Assembly (NCBI GenBank): GCA_964017235.1
Contig: OZ024940.1
Coordinates: forward strand, 25,487,615 to 25,551,614
Source: Sabellastarte sp. h YS-2021
Taxonomy: Eukaryota > Annelida > Polychaeta > Sabellida > Sabellidae
Length of the DNA: 64,000 nt
Reading direction: 5' to 3'
Position numbers and translations under genes: made by a program. The first letter of the stretch is position 1, and each line of letters starts with the position of its first letter. Below the pieces are notes generated by a model. It worked only from the letters and a program-made list of their open reading frames with translations. It had not been told where the DNA came from and ran no database searches. Positions 55,615 to 64,000 of the stretch are shown here, in pieces.

Positions 55615-58600
55615 AAATACCTACTGGAATATTGCCCAATGAAAAAAAATATTCTGTCACATATGAACGATCAAAAAGCCATTTTAAAAGGCTTATCTTT
55701 TCAGCTTTCATTTATTTATCTGTTTGCTGTCTTGTTTTTGACTTATTTCCATGAGAAGTATGTTTATATATCACTACTTCATAAATGACTCGGTACAACT
55801 GATAAAAGTCAACCCCACACAACCCCAGAAACCCCACACAAATCCCCCCTCCCCCCAGCATCACAATTTCTTGAAAATACTTACAGCATTGGTTTCCTCC
55901 ATCACAAAATATAAGGCTTTGGGGTAAGAACAAGTATGTAAAGTTGCCTATTCCAAAATGGGAATTAAGGTCCTCAGCATAGTTTCAAATTCCATTTGTA
56001 AATCTACACATTCAGATTAAAATTTTTCCCCTTAAGATATCCAGTGTTTTTACACATATCCAAAACTGGAGCTTTTGTGTGACATTATCCAGTAAAAATG
56101 TAAATGTAATGCTTGACTTTTTGGCAGAGACAATGACCTTCATTTGTACATAGTTTACATCATTTAATGCCAGTTTCTGTTTCATTAAAATATGCATTAA
56201 CACAACCATAACTGACGAATTCATTTTACACAATAACGCACGAAACAACAAACTCGCTACCAAGTTTTTCAGGACTTTGATGCAATTGCTAGGTGCAATT
56301 GATGGCCCCATAAATCGGACATAATCCAAACTAATTAGAACTTACAATGTTGTATTATTGTATCAGTGATCGTGGCTGGCTTCAGTTTAAAAATCCTTGT
56401 TTACATCACATGTCTGCCAATTTAAGGCCATTGCCAAATTACAAACACACTCAGACAGCCTTGGAGGTATGGTTGTTGTATCCTTGTTTGTGTGCGAAGG
56501 TAAATAATTATCTCCCCAAAATCCAACTGAGACGATTAGCCCCAAACTTGGCTCTGCAATTTTGACACAGTGACAGAGGGAATCCATATAATAAATGTTA
56601 TCTATCCAGGCAAAATCACAGAATAATTGCTGACATTGGTTTAACTGAAAAATCTCTCCTGTGGTGTAGGAAAATATAGTTTGTCCAGTTTTGAAATGAT
56701 ATAGCACCATATTATTCAGGAACACAATTTCAAAATGTTGCTTTCACTTTTTGATGAGTATCTCTGGACAATATCTTTTGGTCCTGCCAATTTTGACAGC
56801 CCAAATTCTCTTTATCCTACTGGTATATAGGTTGTGTATATCACTTATCTATTCCAGTTTCAGAAATACTTTGAAAATACAACTGCGATGCTCTTCCACA
56901 GTAATCCAATTTGATATATTCATTGGCTTTTAAGCAAAACCGAATTATCTTCTGGGTCGAATATCAATATCCGAGATAAGGTGATAAACTAATGGCCTTT
57001 CCATCACTGCGAGTTGTATTTTTAATTTTGCTCCACCAGCTGCCCCAGGAATAGACCTCATATCCTTGGCAGAGCATGACAAGCCGATCCCGGTAACCAT
57101 TCCGCCGCCTCACCTTTACCCCTCCTGTGTGTGCATTTTTAGTTTAGTACGTGAGAAGACGTGGCTGGGTTTTTTTTCAAACATTCTTAAAAATCTGCAA
57201 CAAGCTGGAAGTGCTAAACACGTTATGGCAAATGTGCCGTGCCCAGGTACGAATCCCAACTTATGTGGGAAACATTACGGGGACTACGAAAACACGAGAT
57301 GAATGGAGCTACAAATTAGCCCTGAATAGTTCAAGAGTTTGATCGCTTGTACGTAGCTAGTGATGTCAGGGTGGAACTATGTGACTAAGGTTTAACTTTG
57401 TGAATTCCATATTGTTTCTTGATTTAAGTCCTTTTAAAAAACATTTATCCAACTTCACACAAACCCGATCCTTTTATAGGACCTAGATCTTTGGCTAGAC
57501 CAGATTTCATCTCAATACTTTTGATACGTTAACATGTACATACATATATATTATCCATTCTTTTTCACAATGATACAAAATTTTAAAAATAAATCCACTT
57601 CTTTAGAGGATCACTCCGGGAGTGCAAACCTGTTGCGAAGGAGCATTTATTGGTTAATCCAAATTCAATCCTCGACGCATATCAATTTTACTTGTAGCGT
57701 GCAATACACCTGTCTTGCAAATTCTAAGAATTGGTATTGCTACAATTTAAAGTTTGAAAATCACACACACACACATACAGTTTAATGCCCCAAAGCCGCC
57801 ATTTTTTCACACCTAAATTAATCCCTCGTATAAACGCATAGTTATACACGCAGAGTCAATCATTTCTGCTACACCTTTACACAAAAGTCACCGGTAGCCA
57901 CAATGTAGTAATATATCTGCTCAAAAGCTGCTAAGATGGTTGAATTCTAAAGAAAATCTCTCCAACAAGAAAAGAGACTAACTTATAGCCTTCTAGCTCG
58001 AAACAAGAAGATTGAACACCAGTCAGTCCATAACTACAGCACCCCGAGCGAGAGAGCTTTGGTTTTATACCTTTTTCAAACCTGGGAATTAAGTAATTTT
58101 TAAAATGACGGCCATTTTTGAGGCCTGTGTGTGCAATTGTCTGCACTGATTAGCAAGCAAGAATTACTTTGGGTTCCCCCAAAGTCTCAAATTTTGAGTT
58201 AGACACATGGACATTAGTGGCCTTATTTAGCATCAAATTACTTGTAATTTCAACACACTCACTCACTCTGGCACGGTTAATAGCAGAGAAATGAGAAATT
58301 ATTGTCTACTTTTGGAGATGAGGATTGTGTGTGGGGGGGAGGGGGGGGGGAGTTGGTTACATACAATCATTTAGTGGGGGGAGGCCCTTAATACCTCTAG
58401 TTAATAGTCCACAATTGACTACTACGAGGGCAGGAGGAAAAAATTGGTAGGCTAATTCCGTGTAATTTTTGGTCGAAAATGTCTGATTATTATATTGTAA
58501 TTTAGTGTGTGGCCTCCTTTTGGCCAATATATGGACTTGAGGCCAGCTCTGCAGTTTTTAGCCTGGATTTTGGCCTTGTGAGGACCCGACTCTACATTTG

Positions 58601-58727
58601 CAGGATTCAAACTGTACTACTTCTACGAAAAGAACTTTTTTTCTTTGCCAGTTGCCCAACAATTTTCTGCTGCAGAATCTGGTAAACAACTAGTATGCGC
58701 GGCTCTCCTCCACCCCCCTCTACTTAC
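55615..58727. other. Stretch without recognised gene
   Basis: 3.1 kb of AT-rich sequence, with a CA repeat at 57763-57776 and G runs at 58332-58351. Open frames on both strands (for example 56012-56329 minus, 56387-56725 minus, 57534-57785 plus) have no family resemblance. This is the longest stretch here without a recognised repeat. Confidence 0.5.
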
Positions 58728-58882
58728 CCGTTGGCGAAAGCCTCTGTGTGTCCCCTGTGTCTTCTTAGTATGACCTGTTATTGGACAAATTATTCAGATT
58801 GGTTTTGTTCAGTTGCGCCTAAGAGTCTGCCAATTCATGGCGATTAAGCACTATAAAAGTCCACATTAGATTAGATTAGATT
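58728..58882 (+). mobile_element. L2/CR1-like LINE 3' end
   Basis: CCCGTTGGCGAAAGCCTC, later GCGCCTAAGAGTCTGCC, GGCGATTAAGCACTATAAAA and a tail of three ATTAG units followed by ATTA. It is the same 3' form as at 23190-23241 but with a different tail unit. Confidence 0.75.
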
Positions 58883-59032
58883 ACCTGCCATCATATGTGC
58901 CCTATTGAAGGCAACGTTGATTCCCATACAGTCAATCAATATTTTATCCTTCATACGGAACTCAAACTGCTACTCTATTAGATCTGATATAAATCATCTT
59001 CAAAGTTTAAATTTGCTCTTTCATATTTGTCT

Positions 59033-59263
59033 AGGGGGCTCGGTGGTGTAGTGGTGATAGTGCTCGCCTTCAACCTCTGAGGTCTCCAGTTCATATCTCG
59101 GCCCGGGCACTTCATGTTGGAAAGTTGGTAGTTACTTGCCGATGTCCGGTGGGTTTACAGTGCAGAATCTTGACCAACTAGTATACACTGGTTCCTCCGA
59201 CCACAATCTACCCATTGCAATATAAACCTGGCTGTTGAACGTGACGTAAAATAATAAATAAAT
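59033..59263 (+). mobile_element. SINE family A2, full length
   Basis: Head GGGGGCTCGGTGGTGTAGTG (A box) and CCAGTTCATATCTCGG (B box), body with CCGATGTCCGGTGGGTTTAC, then the 3' domain CCTGGCTGTTGAACGTGACG and tail AAATAATAAATAAAT. Head and 3' domain differ from family A. Confidence 0.85.
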
Positions 59264-59329
59264 CTTTAATATTCATATACTCTATAATATTGAAAAAAAA
59301 CAGGGGGTTGCCTCAGAACCCTGCCCATG

Positions 59330-59511
59330 GCTTTCAACATTGTACAGGTCATATCACGACGGGTAGTTGGAAGGGCAGAGGAAACCAGTGCATACAGTTC
59401 GTCAGGGTTCTGTACTGTAAACTGCCGACTAACGGCAAGCAACTACCAGCTTTCCCACTTGAGGCCGTGCCGGGAATCGAACCCCAGCCTCAGAGGTGGG
59501 TGGCGAGAGTC
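59330..59511 (-). mobile_element. SINE family A, both ends trimmed
   Basis: GCTTTCAACATTGTACAGGT to CAGAGGTGGGTGGCGAGAGT (plus-strand readings). The A-rich tail and the A-box end are missing. Confidence 0.85.
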
Positions 59512-59654
59512 AGGACATGCTTGAGACAGACTGTCACATGGTTAGATCCCACCTTGTGAGAAAAATATGACCTTGAACCGATATATACTTTTTGAGTTTG
59601 GATCATGGATGGACCCCCAAAACAGACCCACTTACAATACCCTGGGGGGGGGGG

Positions 59655-59706
59655 CAAGGTGGCGGTGTGATAACACACTCACCTCCCACCTCTGAGGTCG
59701 GCGGTA
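59655..59706 (+). mobile_element. SINE family A head fragment
   Basis: AAGGTGGCGGTGTGATAACA, then CTCCCACCTCTGAGGTCGG; no body. Confidence 0.6.
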
Positions 59707-59767
59707 CTGTGCATCATGAAATTACCTGATGCTTTGTAATGCCCCCCAAAATTCTTCACCAACCAGT

Positions 59768-60030
59768 ATATTGTCTGCCTGCCTGTCTGTCGGTCTGTCT
59801 CTTCTTTAGCAGGAGTGCGCAAACACTATTGATTGGATCTTCATGAAAAACGCTGAGAAGATGGGTCTCAGTCAAACCTAGATCCCATTAAATTTAGAGA
59901 GTGATCTGGATCACTGCTTGGATACAAAAACATTAATGTCAAAGATCCAGATTTTCCCATTTGCTTGGCCATTATTTTTAAAAAAAATTATACATGCCTT
60001 GGCGGAGGTATGAGCTCTCCTGATGATCTT
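59768..60030 (+). mobile_element. RTE-like non-autonomous repeat, diverged
   Basis: It opens with a CTGCCTGCCTGTCTGTC run, then TTGATTGGATCTTCATGAAAA and GTGATCTGGATCACTGC, and ends TGCCTTGGCGGAGGTATGAG. The GATCTGGATCACT block and GGCGGAGGT end relate it to the next element. Family named by general resemblance only. Confidence 0.5.
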
Positions 60031-60424
60031 GTTTGATCTAATACAGTGTTACAAAAGCACACGATTAAAATTCAAAATCAGTAAACCTATATGTATTTCA
60101 GAATACAAGTCTGTAGAAAGACTACAATGTACAGAATGTTTTTTCTCTTCTTATGGCTAGTAGGTGAGCTATAGCCAGGCACACACAATTACCCAGACGC
60201 ACAGCCACACACATAGCCTCTCACTGCGAGATCACACCCCACCATTACAATGTCAGCCAAGAGGTGATTAGGGGTTATCAAAAATATCCCCGGATTAAGG
60301 AGCAGTTTTTGTCATGCAAAGTGACATGGTAGAAGAAATGGGGGGAGGGTGATATTTTAAGGGGGGGGGACAGGCAAAATTGTTTTTCGGGTAACCAGCT
60401 GAAGCTGTGTATTTAAAGATAGAA

Positions 60425-60824
60425 TAGGTTAACAAGAGCTCTCGGAGAGCGCAGACCTCCGCCACGGGAGCTCAATCCGGATCACTCCTAATATATTTTT
60501 TATGGATCCAGACAGTGATTCAGATTACTCCCAAAATCTAATCACTTGTTTCTTGTCCAATTTAGGACATATCCTGAAAATTTCATCAAAATCCGCCCAT
60601 AACTTTTTGAGTTATCTGTCTTTAAAAATTGCATTTCATGGATCCAGAAGGTCCAGATAGTGATCCGGATCACTCCCAAAATTGAATCATTTCTCCCTTT
60701 TACCTTTTCAGACATATTCTGAAAATTTCATCAAAATCCATCCATAAGGTTTTGACTTATCTTGTTCACAAACAAACTCACAAACAAACCAAGGCGAAAA
60801 CATAACCTCCTTGGCAGAGGTAAT
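60425..60824 (+). mobile_element. RTE-like repeat with internal 145-base tandem units
   Basis: It starts AACAAGAGCTCTCGGAGAGC and CAGACCTCCGCCA, ends CATAACCTCCTTGGCAGAGG. Inside, CTGAAAATTTCATCAAAATCC occurs at 60574 and 60719, and both units hold GATCCAGA and ACTCCCAAAAT. Confidence 0.6.
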
Positions 60825-60825
60825 T

Positions 60826-61992
60826 ATGCATAGCAGTACCTTGGAATGCTACAAATATCATATGTACAACACTGGCAATCAGCAAGGATGGTTCTCTGTC
60901 AAATTGGGAAGATCCTCAGTGGCAGAGATGGTCAACACATTCAACATTTAATACGCTGGTCATACACCTTTCCTTTGCTCCGATCACAAGCTACGAGCTG
61001 AATGTGCTCGTCTACCTTCGGTTGAGATTTAGTCCACCTCGCATTTGGGCAGGACTCATCAGAACAGATTTTTTTGAGGGCAGATGCATTTGAGATGATT
61101 TGGCACAAATTGGAAGGTGGTACTTAGGTTTTAAAAAATGCTTTGAAATAGCGATGACACTCTCAACTCAAGAGCTGTATTAAAATATGTACATACCAAA
61201 GGTCTGAATAGGGCGAGAGATACATGGGATTCATCATCCTTTCTCCAGATTGCAAGATACAATGTCTCTATTTCTGGAAGCATACAGATAAGGTCATCAA
61301 CTGGACAGCAAAAATGTACAGGAACGAGTGTAAGGTTCAAAATCTGGGGATCCGAAATCTAGCCCCATGGCATGACATCTGCAATATGGAAATACTTTAA
61401 AATTTATGGATCTTCTTCACAATATAATATATGTTGCATATCCTGGCATGGCTATACGATGTTGTAATATATTATTTGCAGGTTTTTTTGTGTGTGAAGA
61501 GTTTAGAGACTTAAAAAGACTCCTATATTTTAGCATGTCTCTTTAAGCTTTTTGAACGTGTATATATATCTTCATATAAATTGCCGTTAACAGTAAAATG
61601 GTACCCCTAATAAGATGGTTCCACTAACTAGCAGAGCGGCAATAAATTACCATCTTCTTATGTTATTCCTGAATGGATGACAGGCAGGCCTAATATGTTA
61701 TTTTAAGATGATATCTTCCCAGTACAAGTTTGTTTTGCTAACAAGGGGTTATATTGTGAAGGTGATCTCGTTATTAATGTATAGCCTATTTCTGTGTAAA
61801 TTTTACTTCTTTTTTTCAGGTTTATACCAGATTTTTGTGAAGTCTTTTAAGGCATGTCACTATTTATGAGTTTCAGCTCATTTTGAGGTTTAGTAACACA
61901 ATCAAAGTTGTCATAAAATCAATTATTTCTCTAATATGCATAGTTAATATATATTCAAAATATTAATAAACAGCTATGTTCTGCTTATTTGG
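60826..61992. other. Stretch without recognised gene
   Basis: AT-rich; the minus-strand frame at 61131-61340 matches nothing I know. Nothing recognised. Confidence 0.45.
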
Positions 61993-62222
61993 GGTTTAGT
62001 GATGTAGTGGGTGAAACACTAGTCACCCACCCCTGAGGTCGGCGTTTCGAACCCGGAGCCTACCTTATTTGGGAGAGCTGGTAGTTGCTTACCGATACCC
62101 GGCAGTGTACAGGGCAGAATGTTGATGAACTAGTATCCGCTGGTTTCCTCTGCCCTTAAAAACTAGCTATCGCGATATATAACCTACACAATGTGTTGAA
62201 AGCGACTCCTATAAATCAAATG
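61993..62222 (+). mobile_element. SINE family A, diverged
   Basis: TTTAGTGATGTAGTGGGTGA (A box), GGCGTTTCGAACCCGG (B box), GGGAGAGCTGGTAGTTGCTT, CTGGTTTCCTCTGCCC and GTGTTGAAAGCGACTCCTAT; the tail is altered. Confidence 0.78.
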
Positions 62223-62611
62223 AAATTGTTCTACTTGCTCATTTTAAATGGACCATTCTTAATTTTATTTTTCTTTTCACTCAAAATCCGAATAAGATCT
62301 ATGTGTCAACGAGTTTGTGGTGAATAGTAAAAGTGTGTCAACCCAACTTTGCACTTACAAGTTTGCAAACTAAATAGCTTTATAAAATTTGGCACTTATT
62401 AAAAAAATCTCTCCAGACTAACGAATGCAAAAGGTTTCTGAGTTTGTGTCAACAAGAATTTTAAAAAGCCACTAGCTTATTACAACAACAACAGCTGGAA
62501 AAAAAACCCCCATTAAAACACAATAACAGATATGCTTGCACATGACTAAAAGTGGTGGCTTTTTGATTATGTTCTATATAACTTGACTTGGCCTCGTTTG
62601 CACTTACCAGG

Positions 62612-62937
62612 TCACTGTATTTGTATTTGTACTCAGAGCAATATCTCCATGTATTATAGGACTCAAAGCGCTATATGACCCATCTGACTGTACAAGTACA
62701 GTCCAACTCACAAGTTACTCGGATTCCCCTAACTGAAAGACAGAGGCTCAAGGATGACCATTTATCAACGTCCTTGAGGTTCTTTAGCCTGCCACAGGGG
62801 ATAGGACCCAATGACAAAGGACCACCATTTTAAGTGGTCATCCGGGCCACTATGTATCTGCCAGTATCTGGGTTTGAACCCACGTCCTCTGAGTTCCTAG
62901 ACAAGTATCTTACCCGCTAGGCCACAGTGGCAGATGG
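62612..62937 (-). mobile_element. SINE family C, full length
   Basis: Minus strand: ACTGTGGCCTAGCGGGTAAG (A box), GTGGGTTCAAACCCAG (B box), GATGACCACTTAAAATGG, TCATCCTTGAGCCTCTGTC, GGACTGTACTTGTACAGTC, TATAGCGCTTTGAGTCC and ATGGAGATATTGCTCTGAG, ending in an ACAAATACAAATACA tail. This copy is the reference for the broken one at 22120-23365. Confidence 0.85.
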
Positions 62938-62969
62938 TGTAGTTGTGACACGGTTTATCAGTCAATGTT

Positions 62970-63096
62970 AAATTTAGGGTTTTATCGCAGCCATTCTACA
63001 ACCCAGGGTCACATTGGGACTTGAGACAGGTCCTCAGCATTAGCCACTTGTGGGAGTCGAACCCACACAGAGGTGACAGCACGTGATTAGATGTCA
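62970..63096 (-). mobile_element. SINE family B, head partly lost
   Basis: Plus-strand reading: CATTCTACAACCCAGGGTCA, TTGAGACAGGTCCTCAGCAT, GTGGGAGTCGAACCCAC (B box) and CAGAGGTGACAGC. The A-box end is lost. Confidence 0.75.
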
Positions 63097-63342
63097 TGAT
63101 ATACAGATGCTTTACGAAAAGCAACACATTCGAACATCTTATCAGAGAAGTGTAACTTTGATATTAGGTTCATTTACAATTGTTTGTCTGACCATGTACA
63201 CATGCAAAGGTTCATGGCTGAACACGGTAGGTGAGACCAGGGTGGGGAAAGCGCAGATATTTATTCTTTAATTTTAAGCAGATATAGTCCAAACACATAG
63301 ATTTATGGAACTCCGGATAAATTGGCACTAAATTGCCAACAA

Positions 63343-63620
63343 GGTGTTGGCCTTAAGGGTAACACACTCACCTGAGAACACAGGGGAGCTGGGTTCGATT
63401 CCATGTACAGCGCAGATACATAGTGTCTCCGATGTTTTTCAGATGGCCACTTTAAAATGGCTGTCCTCTGTGGGTCCTATCTGCAGTGACAGGGCAAGAG
63501 CCCAAAGGACATTGATAGATAGTTGTCCCTGAGACCCTGTCTTTCAGTTTGGGGAATTGCCAGTCACTGGAGAGCTTGGGTTGTACTTATGCCATTGGGG
63601 TACACACAATACAATAAAGT
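63343..63620 (+). mobile_element. SINE family C, diverged
   Basis: GTGTTGGCCTTAAGGGTAAC (A box), GCTGGGTTCGATTCCATG (B box), GCAGATACATAGTGTCTCC, ACTTTAAAATGGCTGTCCTC and GAGACCCTGTCTTTCAG. The 3' end has decayed. Confidence 0.78.
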
Positions 63621-64000
63621 GTGACGCTGCCTTGCTGGACACAAACCTGTGGTGTTCCAGTTTTGCACTATAACAGTTTTGATTTGAAAATTGCTTTCAG
63701 TTGCAAAAAAACCCACATAAATATACTCATATGTACTGTGGGAAAAATTGCCAGCTGTTTGACGGAGATATAAGACCTTAAATTTGAGCTGTGTGTCAAT
63801 AATTGTTTATATATGTACATGTATGGGTGTGGTTTGAAATAAATCAGTGTTGCATAAAACATGTATTGTTTTGGCGGGAATTTTTTTATAAATTGTATAG
63901 ACGTCAATAAAGCATATGACTTTCTGCAATTTAAAGTCTTAGATAGGCCTACCCTCGTGCGCATATTTCTTTTGGCAAAAAGAAAACCTCGTGCAAACCG
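63621..64000. other. Right edge, nothing recognised
   Basis: AT-rich; the minus-strand open frame at 63668-63964 has no family resemblance. Confidence 0.4.

Noticed and set aside
20672..64000. A second homeobox gene paired with Dlx
   Set aside because: Searched by eye on both strands for KIWFQN-type and homeodomain strings; none seen outside the Dlx exons.

Overview
The window looks like part of an animal nuclear genome. It is AT-rich, about 64 kb long, and carries one recognisable protein-coding gene with large GT-AG introns in a dense background of SINEs, LINE 3' ends and MITE-like elements. The gene is a Distal-less/Dlx homeobox gene on the minus strand. Exon 1 is at 19476-19140, the homeobox exon at 8122-7941, and a third exon at 146-1 that runs off the left edge. 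Both splice junctions keep frame, and the second splits the homeodomain between positions 44 and 45, where Dlx genes usually carry an intron. A Dlx gene together with many tRNA-derived SINEs, a 5S-rRNA-derived SINE and L2/CR1-like LINE tails suggests a marine invertebrate bilaterian, possibly a lophotrochozoan. I cannot name the species.

Layout from left to right: 1-146 is Dlx exon 3; 147-7940 is intron 2 (7.8 kb); 7941-8122 is exon 2; 8123-19139 is intron 1 (11 kb, repeat-rich); 19140-19476 is coding exon 1. A CCAAT/TATA-like candidate promoter lies at 20292-20381, with G-runs (on the gene strand) behind it at 20433-20671. From about 20.7 kb to 64 kb I see no second host gene. This 43 kb holds the following elements: a nested LINE-in-SINE insertion (22120-23365); a TA-flanked MITE with perfect 27-bp inverted ends (28287-28497); a second inverted-repeat element (30247-30592); a near-perfect direct tandem duplication of 5.88 kb (31581-43339); and many scattered SINE copies.

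At least five tRNA- or 5S-headed short element types are present. I call them A, A2, B, C, D and 5S here; the letters are mine. Family A is the most abundant, and several copies carry perfect 9-15 base target-site duplications, so it was active recently. A, A2 and B share one 3' domain behind different heads. The 3' tail of B is a 7-base repeat that produces DR1-type nuclear-receptor-like sites. There is no operon logic here: the window is one developmental regulator and its repeat-filled introns and upstream flank, where cis-regulatory DNA would be expected but cannot be identified by eye. I found no wholly new system. The strongest items for follow-up are the tandem duplication, the 5S-derived SINE, the clean nested insertion and the shared SINE 3' domain.
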